A program made the position numbers and the translations under genes. A model generated the notes under the pieces. It had not been told where the DNA came from, made no database searches, and worked only from the letters and a program-made list of their open reading frames with translations. From positions 310,001 to 374,000 of the forward strand of contig NZ_JASVVV010000002.1 in assembly GCF_030287405.1 (NCBI RefSeq): a DNA stretch of 64,000 nt. Direction: 5' to 3'. This DNA comes from Halalkalicoccus sp. NIPERK01 (GTDB lineage: Archaea; Halobacteriota; Halobacteria; Halobacteriales; Halalkalicoccaceae). Every line of letters starts with the position of its first letter. The stretch's first letter is position 1. Shown piece by piece: positions 8,660-17,171 of this stretch.

Positions 8660-9862
8660 CTACTGGAGCTTCACGAGCCGTGCGTTGAACGCCCCGCTGG
8701 GGATGCCGGTGAGTCCCGCGAGGAGGTAGCCCCCGTCGGACGTCGCGAGCAGTTCGGTCGGGTGGTCCGACTGGAACCGTTCCGCGCTCCCCTTCGAAAT
8801 CGTCCGGAGCCACCGCGTGTGCCCCGCCCCGTCCACCCGCCCGAGGCCGAACCGACCGTCGATCGACCCGATGAACGCATAGCCGTCCTCGCACGCGACG
8901 AGCGTCCCGCTGTGCCCGCCGACGTTGTCGAAGGTCGTCCCGTCGAGGTCACCGTAGGTCCCCGTCCATCGCTCGGCGCCCGCGGCGTCGACGCCTACCA
9001 GCCAGAGGTCGGCGTCCCCGCGGTCCGTCTGCGAGGACCGGGTGGTCCCGAGGAACACGAAACCGCCGTCGGTACGGACGATCGACGACGCCTCGTCGGT
9101 ACACCGCTCGCCGTAGGTCTCGCTCCAGACAGCCTCCCCCTCGGCGTCGACTCGCACCAACCACGCGTCCTGACGGTCGAACCCGTCGGACGTCGTGAAC
9201 CCCGCGAGGACGAACCCGCCGTCGGTCGTCTCGACGAGCGAGCGCCCGACCTGAGAGCCCTCGCCGCCGTAGGTTCGACTCCACTCCTCGGTGCCGTCGA
9301 CGGCGGCCTTGACCAGCGCGAAATCGAGTCTCTCCTCCGCGTCGACCCCGACGCCGATCATCGCGAACCCGCCGTCCGTGGTTCGAATCAGTTCGCTCAC
9401 CCCGAGCTCGGTGGTTCCGTAGAACTCGCGCCACAGTTCCTCGCCGTCCGCGTCGATCCCGACCGCGACCGCTGGCGCGCCGAACTCGTTCGACGCCCGG
9501 CCCGCTACGAGATAGCCCCCGTCGTCGGCCGCCACGAGCGCGTCGGGGTACAGGTCGGGATACACCCACGTCGAGAGCACGTCCCCGTCGGCCGGATCGA
9601 CGAGCACCAGCCAGCCGCCGCCCGCTGCCGCGGACCGCCCCGTAAAGGCGTACCCCGCCGGCGTCTCGACAGCGTCCTGAACCGTATCGACGCTGAACGC
9701 CGGCCCCGTCGAGCCGTACGTGCGATCCCAGACGATCTCCGGCGACGATCCCTCGGGTCGCGCGACCCCGATGCCGGGTGCGATCCCGAGGGTCGTGATG
9801 CCGCCCCCGACTGCCCGAAGCACTGCTCTGCGTCCCACCGAGAACCGCTCGTGTCCCTCCAT
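8660..9862 (-). CDS. Tat-exported seven-repeat beta-propeller protein
   Basis: This 400-residue precursor has a twin-arginine signal (VGRRAVLRAVGGG). It is followed by about seven copies of a roughly 50-residue repeat. The repeat core is (S/T)DGG(F/Y)xxxG, seen as DDGGYLVAG, TDGGFAMIG, TDGGFVLAG, RTDGGFVFLG and SDGGYLLAG, each preceded by a W-x3-YG turn. This reads as a seven-bladed propeller outside the membrane. No lipobox Cys is present after the signal. Homologues are usually of unknown function, with ligand or protein binding likely. A TATA-like box (CTTATCC on this strand) lies about 33 bp upstream of the ATG, giving a short leader or none. Confidence 0.72.
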   Translation of the reverse strand: MEGHERFSVGRRAVLRAVGGGITTLGIAPGIGVARPEGSSPEIVWDRTYGSTGPAFSVDTVQDAVETPAGYAFTGRSAAAGGGWLVLVDPADGDVLSTWVYPDLYPDALVAADDGGYLVAGRASNEFGAPAVAVGIDADGEELWREFYGTTELGVSELIRTTDGGFAMIGVGVDAEERLDFALVKAAVDGTEEWSRTYGGEGSQVGRSLVETTDGGFVLAGFTTSDGFDRQDAWLVRVDAEGEAVWSETYGERCTDEASSIVRTDGGFVFLGTTRSSQTDRGDADLWLVGVDAAGAERWTGTYGDLDGTTFDNVGGHSGTLVACEDGYAFIGSIDGRFGLGRVDGAGHTRWLRTISKGSAERFQSDHPTELLATSDGGYLLAGLTGIPSGAFNARLVKLQ

Positions 9863-9941
9863 GGTCCGCGATAGAAACGCGTTTCGAGGGGATAAGAATT
9901 GTTTCTGATTGACCGAAATGATCTCCGGAATCGAGCGGCGA

Positions 9942-10472
9942 TCACTCGGGCCGGACCGTTCCCCGATCTACGACCTCCGAGCGCTCGGCGTGGTCGCGGG
10001 CGTTCTCGACGTAGTGGGCCGCGGCGGCGGCCGTCCGGCCGTCGCCGTCGAGTTCTTTGACGACCTCGGCGGGCGCACCGGCGACCAGCGTTCGGGCCGG
10101 CACCACGGTCCCCTCGGTGACGGTGCTGTTGGCCGCGACGATGGCCTCCTCCCCGACGGTCGCCCCGTCGAGGACGATCGCACCCATCCCGACGAGGCTT
10201 CGCTCGCCCGTCTCTGCGGCGTGGACGATCGCGTTGTGGCCGACGGTCGTATAAGAGCCGAGTTCGGTTCGCTCGTGGAGGGTGGCGTTGTCCTGGACGT
10301 TCGCGCCCTCGCGCAGGGTGATGGTGCCGTGGTCGCCCCGCAGGACCGCGCCGGGCCAGACGCTCGTTTCGGGTTCGAGCACCACGTCGCCGATGACGAC
10401 CGCGCTCTCGTCGACGTACGCCGAGTCGGCGATCTCCGGGTCCGTACTGTCGAAGGATCGAATCACGCTCAC
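9942..10472 (-). CDS. Gamma-class carbonic anhydrase family protein
   Basis: This 176-residue left-handed beta-helix protein is built of hexapeptide repeats (SAVVIGDVVLEPETSVWPGA and onward). It ends in a C-terminal helix. The zinc ligands of the gamma class are present: His66 (NATLHER), and His79 plus His84 in the GHNAIVHA motif. The proton-shuttle acidic loop of Cam from Methanosarcina is absent, so it is CamH-like. It may interconvert CO2 and bicarbonate or be an acyltransferase-like relative. It is divergent from the PPOX-like gene, with only 90 bp between the starts, and both starts have TATA-like boxes about 25-30 bp away. Confidence 0.85.
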   Translation of the reverse strand: MSVIRSFDSTDPEIADSAYVDESAVVIGDVVLEPETSVWPGAVLRGDHGTITLREGANVQDNATLHERTELGSYTTVGHNAIVHAAETGERSLVGMGAIVLDGATVGEEAIVAANSTVTEGTVVPARTLVAGAPAEVVKELDGDGRTAAAAAHYVENARDHAERSEVVDRGTVRPE

Positions 10473-10562
10473 GGGGTCGAAGGCGGAGCGGATAAACCTT
10501 CACTCGTCCCGGTCACTCCCGACGCGGCACGACGTTATCGCGTCCCGCCGCGTACGGTGGTC

Positions 10563-11048
10563 ATGAGCGACGACCACGAGGCGCAACGAACCAGGCCGGA
10601 AACGGAGGAGAGCTACGGGATCCCCGGTAGCGACGAGGGGATGCTTCCCTGGGAGTTCGTCGCCGGGGCGATGGAGGGCGACCGTAACTACTGGGTGTCG
10701 ACGACGCGGCCCGACGGCCGTCCGCACGTGCGGCCCGTCTGGGGCGTCTGGGTCGACGGCACGTTCCACTGTGGGGGCGGCGGACGCACGCGCTGGGCGC
10801 GAAACCTCGCGGCGGGGTCGGGGATCGCCGTCCACCGTGAGAGCGGCGACGACGTCGTGATAATCGAGGGGATGGCCGAGAGACTCGACCAGGAGAACGC
10901 CGACCCGGAGCTGATCGAGCGCCTCGACGCGGCCTACGAGGCGAAGTACGGGATCCGCCACGGGACGCCCTTCTGGGCGATCCGTCCATGGAAGGTCCTC
11001 GCCTGGAGCGACTACCCGACCGACGCGACCCGCTGGGAGTTCGAGTGA
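10563..11048 (+). CDS. PPOX-fold flavin or F420-binding oxidoreductase
   Basis: This 161-residue split-barrel protein belongs to the pyridoxamine-5'-phosphate oxidase superfamily. Typical features are NYWVSTTRPDGRPHVRPVWG (barrel strands 1-2), then GGRTRWARNLAAGSGIAVH, then a C-terminal FWAIRPWKVLAWSDYP. In archaea many such proteins bind F420 or FMN, but I cannot tell which. The ATG at 10563 was chosen over the long upstream extension. It follows a TATA-like TTATCG about 30 bp upstream, and the protein then starts with a short acidic segment as is usual. It is convergent with purNH across a repeat-containing 99-bp gap. Confidence 0.8.
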   Translation: MSDDHEAQRTRPETEESYGIPGSDEGMLPWEFVAGAMEGDRNYWVSTTRPDGRPHVRPVWGVWVDGTFHCGGGGRTRWARNLAAGSGIAVHRESGDDVVIIEGMAERLDQENADPELIERLDAAYEAKYGIRHGTPFWAIRPWKVLAWSDYPTDATRWEFE

Positions 11049-11105
11049 CCCGCGAAAGTCGCGCGTTCGGATCGGCGTGGATCGGCGCGCCGGAATAGCA
11101 CGAAC

Positions 11106-11153
11106 CCGCTTCGCTCGTTCGCTGACTCCGGCCCTCTTTCGCTTCGCTCAGTC
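11106..11153. repeat. Short CGCTTCGCTC repeats abutting the purNH stop
   Basis: The convergent intergenic gap holds CGCTTCGCTCGTTCGCTGAC followed by TTTCGCTTCGCTCAGTC (11137-11153). The latter 17-mer occurs exactly again at 43601-43617, and with one mismatch around 43553-43568. The purNH stop codon (11148-11150) lies inside it. It looks like a member of a small dispersed repeat family. Confidence 0.6.
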
Positions 11154-12725
11154 GTGCCGGAACGCCCGCGATCCGGTGAAGACCATCGCCATGTCGTGCT
11201 CGTCGGCCGCGGCGATCACGTCCTCGTCGTTGACGGAGCCGCCGGGCTGGATCACCGCTTCGATGCCCGCCTCCGCCGCCTCCTCGATCCCGTCGGGGAA
11301 CGGGAAGAACGCGTCCGAGGCCATGGCCGCGCCCTCGCTGTCCTTGCCCTCGGCGTGCTCCTCCGCCTTCATCGCCGCCAACCGGACGGCGTCGACTCGA
11401 CTGACCTGCCCCATCCCGACGCCCACGGTTTCGGTCCCCTTCGCGAAGAGGATCGCGTTCGACTTGACGTGTTTGATGGTGTGCCACGCGAACAACAGCG
11501 ACTCGAATTCTTCCATACTTGGCTCGCGTTCGGTGACGACCTCCAGGTCCTCGCGCGCGAGGTGCTGGTCGTCGGCCTCCTGGACCAGCCGCCCGCCTTC
11601 GAGCTTCTTCTCCCGGAGCGCGGGTTTCAGATCACCAACGGGGCCCGTATCGAGCACCCGGAGATTCTCCTTCTCGCGGAGGACCGAGAGCGCTTTTTCA
11701 CTGTAGTCGGGCGCGACGACGACCTCCTTGAACGAGTCGACGATCCGCTCGGCCGTGGACTCGTCACACGCGCGGTTCAGCGCGACAATGCCTCCAAAAG
11801 CGCTCATCGGGTCCGTCGAGAGCGCGCGGTCGTAGGCCTCGCTCACGGACTCGGCGGTCGCACAACCGGCAGGGTTCGTGTGCTTTATGACTGCGGCGGC
11901 CGGCTCCTCGAACTCCTTGACGAGTCCGATCGCCGCGTCGGCGTCGTTGTAGTTGTTATAGGAGAGCGCCTTCGCGCCCTCGTTCAGCTGTTCTGCATGA
12001 ACCACGGTCGCCCGCTCCTCGGTTTCATCGCGATAGAGCGCGGCCGCTTGGTGAGGATTCTCGCCGTATCGGAGTTCGTTTCCGCGGTCCTCGCTCGTGA
12101 CTCGCCGGGCGGGAAACCGCTCATTGGAATCGCCCTCGATCCGGACCTCCTCGCCGTCGACCTCGACCTTCCCCTCGGCGACCCAGCGCACCGCCCGCGG
12201 ATAGGCGCGGAACTCGGCGTCGTGGAGCACGCGCTCCTTCAGACTCGCCTCGTCGTCGCCCTCGTAGACCGGCACCGCCTCCTGGGTGACGATGGGTCCC
12301 GCGTCCACGTCCTCGGTGACGATATGCACCGTGCAGCCCGTGACCCGGACGCCCGCCTCCAGAACCGCCTCGTGGGCGTTCATGCCCGGGAACGAGGGCA
12401 GGAGCGCGGGGTGGACGTTCAGCGTTAGCGGCGCGCCCTCGAGGAACTCGCTCGTCAACACGCGCATGTAGCCGTCCAAACAGACCAGATCGAGGTCGTA
12501 CTCCGAAAGTACGTCGAGGATCCGGCGCTCGTGGGACTCGCGGGCTTCGTCCTCCCCGCGTTCGACGATCTCAGTGGGAATCCCGCGGTCCTCGGCCTTT
12601 TTCAGTACCGGCGCGTCGGCGTGGTTCGACAGCACCACCGCGAGTTCGGCCCCGCCGGGCGCGCCGTCGGCGATGCGCATGAGGTTCCTGCCGCGATTGC
12701 TCGCCAGCCCCGCAACCTGTGTCAT
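11148..12725 (-). CDS. purNH: Fused GAR transformylase / AICAR transformylase
   Basis: This 525-residue protein covers two formyl-transfer steps of purine synthesis. Residues 1 to about 180 are PurN: NVHPALLPSFPG provides catalytic Asn103 and His105, and D141 in EDVDAGP completes the triad. Residues from about 190 are the AICAR formyltransferase part of PurH (YGENPHQ, IKHTNPAGCA, AFGGIVALNR). The IMP cyclohydrolase domain of bacterial PurH is missing. This matches haloarchaea, where a separate PurO-type cyclohydrolase is expected. The start is the ATG at 12725, which gives a normal PurN beginning. It is divergent from purB, a sensible purine pair. Confidence 0.93.
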   Translation of the reverse strand: MTQVAGLASNRGRNLMRIADGAPGGAELAVVLSNHADAPVLKKAEDRGIPTEIVERGEDEARESHERRILDVLSEYDLDLVCLDGYMRVLTSEFLEGAPLTLNVHPALLPSFPGMNAHEAVLEAGVRVTGCTVHIVTEDVDAGPIVTQEAVPVYEGDDEASLKERVLHDAEFRAYPRAVRWVAEGKVEVDGEEVRIEGDSNERFPARRVTSEDRGNELRYGENPHQAAALYRDETEERATVVHAEQLNEGAKALSYNNYNDADAAIGLVKEFEEPAAAVIKHTNPAGCATAESVSEAYDRALSTDPMSAFGGIVALNRACDESTAERIVDSFKEVVVAPDYSEKALSVLREKENLRVLDTGPVGDLKPALREKKLEGGRLVQEADDQHLAREDLEVVTEREPSMEEFESLLFAWHTIKHVKSNAILFAKGTETVGVGMGQVSRVDAVRLAAMKAEEHAEGKDSEGAAMASDAFFPFPDGIEEAAEAGIEAVIQPGGSVNDEDVIAAADEHDMAMVFTGSRAFRHD

Positions 12726-12891
12726 ACGTCGAGGGGCGACCGCGAGTCCAAAAGTCGTTGCGGTCCGGACGGAGGTAGTATGCACGTTCGCGCAATATAG
12801 ACGGGTGATATCGGGATCGTACGGCGTATTCTATGCACGGAGGTGGTCCGACACCGACACGGTTTTGCCGCGGGCGTCGGTAGCGCCGCGT
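12726..12891. promoter_or_regulatory. Divergent purNH-purB promoter region
   Basis: This 166-bp gap drives both purine genes. It contains a direct repeat TATGCACG at 12779-12786 and 12832-12839. AT-rich stretches lie close to each copy (CAATATAG at 12793-12800, GTATTCTATG at 12826-12835). The spacing of the repeat relative to the two starts could serve a shared purine-responsive factor. That is inference from position only. Confidence 0.35.
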
Positions 12892-14286
12892 ATGGACGAC
12901 CAGCGCTCCGATCCCCTCTACGCCGTGTCGCCGCTCGACGGGCGGTACGCCTCGCGTACCGCGCCGCTCGCGCCCTACGCGAGCGAGGCCGCGCTCATGC
13001 GTGCCCGGGTGCGCGTCGAGGTCGAGTACCTCGTCGCGCTCGCCGATCTCGACGCCACTCCGTTGGTCATCGACGACGAGGAGCGGGAGGTCCTCAGGGG
13101 GAGCTACGAGGGGTTCGGCCCCGAGGACGCCCGGCTGATCAAGCGGATCGAGACCGAGGGCTACGGCGGGTACGACGCGACGAACCACGACGTGAAGGCG
13201 GTCGAGTACTTCGTTCGCGAGCGTCTCCCGGAGGGACTCGACGCCGAGCAGTGGATCCACTTCGGGCTGACCAGCGAGGACGTGAACAACCTCGCCCACC
13301 GCCTCCTCTTGAAGCCCGCCGTCTCGGAGGTGCTGGTGCCCGCGCTCAGGGAGGTCCGGGACGCGCTCGCCGACCTCGCCCGCGAGAACCGCGCGATCCC
13401 GATGCTCGCGCGGACCCACGGCCAGCCCGCGACGCCCACCACCTTCGGCAAGGAGATGGCGGTCTACGCCGCCCGTCTCGGGCGCGCGCTGGGGCGAATC
13501 GAGCGGGCGAACGAGGGGCTCGCGGGCAAACTCGCCGGCGCTTCGGGCACCTACGCCGCGCACGTCGCGGCCTACCCCGAGGTCGACTGGCGGGCGTTCG
13601 CCCGGGAGTTCGTCGAGGGGCTGGGCCTTGAACACCTTCCGCTCGCGACCCAGGTCAACCCGTGTGACGATCTCGCTCGGCTCTTCGACGCCCTCCGGGG
13701 CGCGAACGACGTCCTGCTCGACCTCGACCGGGACGTCTGGCTCTACGTCTCCCAGGGGTACCTCGGCCAGCGAGCGGTCGAGGGCGAGACGGGCTCGTCG
13801 ACGATGCCCCACAAGGTCAACCCGATCGACTTCGAGAACAGCGAGGGAAACCTCTCGAAGGCCAACTCCGACTTGGGCTTCCTCGCCGACTACGTCACCA
13901 CCTCCCGGCTCCAGCGCGACCTCTCGGATTCGACTGTCAAGCGAAACGTCGGCGCGGCGCTCGCCCACTGCCTGATCGGCTACGGGAAGTGCGAAACAGG
14001 GTTGGGGAAGGTCACGCCCAACGAGGCGGCCATGCGCGAGGACCTCGAGGCGAACCCGGAGGTGATCGGCGAGGCGGTCCAGACCGTTCTCAGGAGGGAG
14101 GGCCACACCGACGCCTACGAGCGGGTGAAGGAACTCACCCGTGGTCGACGCACCACCCTCGACGACTTCCGGGGCCTGTTCGCGGACCTCGACGTGGACG
14201 AGCGCACCCGCGAGGAGCTGATGGCCCTGACGCCCGCCGGCTACACCGGGCTGGCGGACGAACTGGTCGACGACCTCAACGGTTAG
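12892..14286 (+). CDS. purB: Adenylosuccinate lyase
   Basis: This 464-residue member of the fumarase/aspartase superfamily cleaves SAICAR to AICAR and adenylosuccinate to AMP, releasing fumarate. The N-terminus YAVSPLDGRYAS is typical of PurB. Visible motifs are the THGQPATPTTFGKE helix with catalytic His, and the signature loop GSSTMPHKVNPIDFE near residue 300 carrying the catalytic Ser. The length is normal. It acts on the product path of PurN and PurH, encoded divergently next door. The ATG at 12892 begins the conserved region; upstream extensions have no homology-like sequence. Confidence 0.95.
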   Translation: MDDQRSDPLYAVSPLDGRYASRTAPLAPYASEAALMRARVRVEVEYLVALADLDATPLVIDDEEREVLRGSYEGFGPEDARLIKRIETEGYGGYDATNHDVKAVEYFVRERLPEGLDAEQWIHFGLTSEDVNNLAHRLLLKPAVSEVLVPALREVRDALADLARENRAIPMLARTHGQPATPTTFGKEMAVYAARLGRALGRIERANEGLAGKLAGASGTYAAHVAAYPEVDWRAFAREFVEGLGLEHLPLATQVNPCDDLARLFDALRGANDVLLDLDRDVWLYVSQGYLGQRAVEGETGSSTMPHKVNPIDFENSEGNLSKANSDLGFLADYVTTSRLQRDLSDSTVKRNVGAALAHCLIGYGKCETGLGKVTPNEAAMREDLEANPEVIGEAVQTVLRREGHTDAYERVKELTRGRRTTLDDFRGLFADLDVDERTREELMALTPAGYTGLADELVDDLNG

Positions 14287-14310
14287 TAGCTCCCGAACCT
14301 CACTCGGGGT

Positions 14311-15201
14311 ATGAACGTCGTCTCGACCTCGCCCTCGGGGACGGAGATCCTGTGTGCGCTCGGGGTCGACCCGGTCGCCGTCTCGCACGCCTGTGACTAC
14401 CCGCCGCGGGTGAGGGACCTCCCCTCGATCGACTTTTCCAGAGTGCGTGGCGAGTCGAGCGCCGAGCGCCACGACCGCGTGCGGACCGTGAGCGCCGAGG
14501 GGACCGTCTACCGACTCGACGTCGAAACCCTTCGGAACGTCGAGCCCGACCTGATCCTGAGCCAGGAGGTCTGTGGCGTCTGTGCGGTCGACACGACGCT
14601 CGTCGACGAGGTTCTCGTGGGTCTCGATTCGGACCCCGACGTGGTCGGCCTACACGCGGGTCGCCTGGAAGATCTCTTCTCGTGTATCGAACGCGTGGGC
14701 AGGGCGGTCGGACGCGAGGAGCGGGCGGGGGAACTGAACGCGGAACTCCGGGAACGACTGGCGGGGATCGAGGCACGGACCGAAGGGAGGGAGCGCCCGC
14801 GGGTCGCGGTCTTCGAGTGGCTCGACCCGCTCATCGCCGCGGGCAACTGGGTGCCCGAACTGGTCGGGATCGCAGGCGGCGAGTACGGGCTGGCCGAACC
14901 CGGCGATCGAACCGTCGAGGTCGGCTGGGACGACGTGATCGGGTACGACCCCGAGGTGCTCGTCGCCGCGCCCTGCGGGTTCGACACGGAGGGGACGCTC
15001 GCCCGACGGGATGAACTGACCGGACGCGAGGGCTGGGACGAACTGTCGGCGGTGGCGTCGAATCGGGCCTACGCGATGGACGGCGCGAGCTACCTCAACC
15101 GGTGGAGCCCCCGACTCGTCGACGCGACCGAGCGACTCGCGGCCTGCTGTCATCCCGACGTGTTCGGCGAGCCGCCGGCGGACGTCGCGGCGCTCTCGTG
15201 A
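14311..15201 (+). CDS. BtuF-like cobalamin-binding (helical-backbone) protein
   Basis: This 296-residue protein has the two-lobe helical-backbone fold of class III metal-receptor binding proteins. The N-terminal lobe starts at MNVVSTSPSGTEILCALG. EPDLILSQEVCGVC follows in the middle, and a second lobe has WDDVIGYDPEVLVAAPCGFD. There is no signal peptide or lipobox, so unlike a classical BtuF it is probably cytosolic. The CDYP, CGVC and CGFD cysteines are notable. It starts 24 bp after purB and may be co-transcribed. Cobalamin binding is a family assignment; a cytosolic corrinoid carrier or salvage role is possible. Another tetrapyrrole or siderophore ligand cannot be excluded. Confidence 0.72.
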   Translation: MNVVSTSPSGTEILCALGVDPVAVSHACDYPPRVRDLPSIDFSRVRGESSAERHDRVRTVSAEGTVYRLDVETLRNVEPDLILSQEVCGVCAVDTTLVDEVLVGLDSDPDVVGLHAGRLEDLFSCIERVGRAVGREERAGELNAELRERLAGIEARTEGRERPRVAVFEWLDPLIAAGNWVPELVGIAGGEYGLAEPGDRTVEVGWDDVIGYDPEVLVAAPCGFDTEGTLARRDELTGREGWDELSAVASNRAYAMDGASYLNRWSPRLVDATERLAACCHPDVFGEPPADVAALS

Positions 15202-15249
15202 GGCGTCGGGAGGGGGAGTGGTTCGACGCGCCGATCGGCGTCACCGGGC

Positions 15250-16302
15250 CTAGCCCGATCGGTCGAGTGCCCCGGTCAGGATCCGGGCCGCCCGCCGGAC
15301 CGCCTCGATTCGGACGTACTCACGGGGGCCGTGGGCCACCGCACCCGCGTCGTCGGCGAGGACGCCGGGGCCGAACACCACCGTCGGGGCCTCGCGCGCG
15401 AAGTAGGAGGCCTCGGTTGCGGCCCCGAAGGGCCGAATCTCGCCCGCGCCCGCCGCCCGGAGCGCGTCGACGACCGCGGCGTCGGGGGGCGTCTCGAACG
15501 CCTCCAGAAACGGCGTCTCGCGCTCGGTGAAGCGAAAGTCGACGTCGACGCCGGGGACCCGCGATTCGAGGTGGGCAGCGAGCGCGCTCGCGAAGCCCTC
15601 GGCCGTCTCGGGCGGGACGCTCCGGCGGTCGAGGATGATCCGACACTCGCCGGGCACCTGATTGGTCGCGGTCCCGCCCTCGATGACGGTCGGGGTGAGC
15701 GTCGGATCGCCCAGATCGGGGTGGGGCGTCGCGTCGGCGTCGAACGACGCGAGGGCTTCGAGGACGCGGGCCGCGTCCGAGATGGCGTTCTCGCCACTCC
15801 GAGGTTCGGCGGCGTGGGCGTTCTCTCCGCGGACGGAGAGGGTTCCCTCGAAGCGCCCCTTCGCGGCGGTGCAGACGTCGAGTCCCGTGGGCTCGCCGAC
15901 GAGACACCGGTCGAACTCGAGCGAGAGGGCGTACGCGCCGGTCGAGAGCGTCTCCTCGTCGGGCGTGACCGCGAGCGTGAGCCGGCCGTCGGGATCGCTC
16001 CCGAGAAACGCCGCGAGCATGGCCGCGAGCGGTCCCTTCGCGTCACACGCGCCGCGCCCGCGGATGGTCCCGCCGTCGCGTTCGACGGGGACGTGCGGCG
16101 AGACGGTGTCGATGTGGGTGTTCAACAGGGTGTGAGGAGGTCCCTCGCCCCGCGAGGCGATCACGTTGCCGGCGGCGTCGACGCGGGGCTCGACGCCGTG
16201 CTCGGCGAGGGTTTCGCACAGAAACTCGCGCATCTCGGCGACCTCCTCGTTCGAGGGGATTCCGACCGCTCGTTCGAGAAACGCGACGGGATCGAAACTC
16301 AT
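15250..16302 (-). CDS. dapE: M20 peptidase, probable succinyl-diaminopimelate desuccinylase
   Basis: This 350-residue Zn-dependent M20 amidohydrolase has the metal-binding LLNTHIDTV (His-x-Asp), GRGACDAKGPLAAM, a VTPDEE general base and GEPT motifs. A dimerisation lid lies in the middle (GENAHAAEPRSGENAI). As the last gene of the dap operon, its ATG overlaps the dapF stop (ATGA). The natural role is therefore removal of succinate from N-succinyl-LL-diaminopimelate. By sequence alone an ArgE or LysK-type deacylase would also fit. The start at 16302 is fixed by the overlap and by the conserved FDPVAFLERAVGIPS beginning. Confidence 0.82.
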   Translation of the reverse strand: MSFDPVAFLERAVGIPSNEEVAEMREFLCETLAEHGVEPRVDAAGNVIASRGEGPPHTLLNTHIDTVSPHVPVERDGGTIRGRGACDAKGPLAAMLAAFLGSDPDGRLTLAVTPDEETLSTGAYALSLEFDRCLVGEPTGLDVCTAAKGRFEGTLSVRGENAHAAEPRSGENAISDAARVLEALASFDADATPHPDLGDPTLTPTVIEGGTATNQVPGECRIILDRRSVPPETAEGFASALAAHLESRVPGVDVDFRFTERETPFLEAFETPPDAAVVDALRAAGAGEIRPFGAATEASYFAREAPTVVFGPGVLADDAGAVAHGPREYVRIEAVRRAARILTGALDRSG

Positions 16303-17171
16303 GGAGCGGGCACCTCGCCCGCCCCCTCGAACTCGACGGGGCCCGAGAGCGTCGTCGGCCCCTGGTCGGGTACCTCCACGAGCAGTTCGCCGCCGGGCGG
16401 CGAGACCCGAACCCGTTCGTCCTCGACGAGCCCCAGTCGGCGGGCGACCGCCGCGATGGCGACCGCACCGGTCCCGCACGAGCGGGTCTCGCCCTCGACG
16501 CCCCGCTCGAAGGTACGCTGGGCGAACCCCCCGTCACGCTCGCTCGCGAGGTTCACGTTCGCGCCCTCCGGGAAGCGATCGGAATGACGAATCGGCGGGG
16601 CCATCGCGTCGAGGTCGGTGGTCGAAACGTCGTCGACGAACACCACCGCGTGGGGGACGCCGGTGTTCACCGCCGTAACCTCCCATCCCTCTATCTCCTC
16701 GCGGATCAGCGGCTCCTCGTGCGCGAGCGGGACGTCCGGAGGGGCGAACGAGGGGATGCCCATCTCGATCTCGATGGTTTCCGCGCCCACGCGGGCCCGG
16801 CGCTCGCCCGCGGGCGTGTCGATGGTCAGGCTATCGGTTTCGAGCCGCCTCGCTCCGCTCGCGGCCTCCGGCCGCTCGCGCGTATCGAGACGGCGAAGCC
16901 GTCTCGCTGCCCACCGCGCGGCACACCGCGCCCCGTTGCCGCACATCGCCGCCGTGCCGCCGTCGGGCTGGTACAGGCGCATTCGGACCCGATCGCCCTC
17001 CAGCGAGAGGACGAGCACGCCGTCGGCACCGCGCCGGTCGCCGACCGCGAGGCCCGTCTCGCGGTCGCAGTGCCCGGCGGCGAACGCGCCCCAGTTCTCC
17101 ACCTCTTCGCCCGCCTCGCAGACGAGGAAGTCGTTTCCGGTCCCGTGGTACTTCTCGTAGGCTACAGCCAT
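16299..17171 (-). CDS. dapF: Diaminopimelate epimerase
   Basis: This 290-residue, cofactor-independent epimerase converts LL- to meso-diaminopimelate. Both catalytic cysteines are seen: Cys77 in AAMCGNGARC and Cys232 in RSCGTGAVAI. The substrate loop YHGTGNDFLV opens the protein. Odd point: residues of about 89-107 are Arg-rich and encoded by back-to-back inverted repeats (16852-16906). This looks like an in-frame insertion in the loop after the first active-site segment. The frame stays open and both cysteines are kept, so the enzyme is probably active. It overlaps lysA by 10 bp and dapE by 4 bp. Confidence 0.93.
   Translation of the reverse strand: MAVAYEKYHGTGNDFLVCEAGEEVENWGAFAAGHCDRETGLAVGDRRGADGVLVLSLEGDRVRMRLYQPDGGTAAMCGNGARCAARWAARRLRRLDTRERPEAASGARRLETDSLTIDTPAGERRARVGAETIEIEMGIPSFAPPDVPLAHEEPLIREEIEGWEVTAVNTGVPHAVVFVDDVSTTDLDAMAPPIRHSDRFPEGANVNLASERDGGFAQRTFERGVEGETRSCGTGAVAIAAVARRLGLVEDERVRVSPPGGELLVEVPDQGPTTLSGPVEFEGAGEVPAP
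16852..16906. repeat. In-frame palindromic insertion inside dapF
   Basis: Three adjoining dyads lie here: GCCTCGCTCCGCTCGCGGC (imperfect), GCGGCC-TCC-GGCCGC (16861-16875), and CGAGACGGC-GAA-GCCGTCTCG (16886-16906, nine perfect pairs). They encode about 18 residues not expected in DapF. The length keeps the frame. Confidence 0.65.

Noticed and set aside
6187-8688. An 833-codon open frame on the plus strand
   Set aside because: It is the mirror of folCP; composition is the reverse-frame pattern with no family motif.
16299-17171. dapF as a frameshifted pseudogene because of its odd Arg-rich loop
   Set aside because: The frame is continuous, both catalytic Cys are present and operon overlaps are intact.
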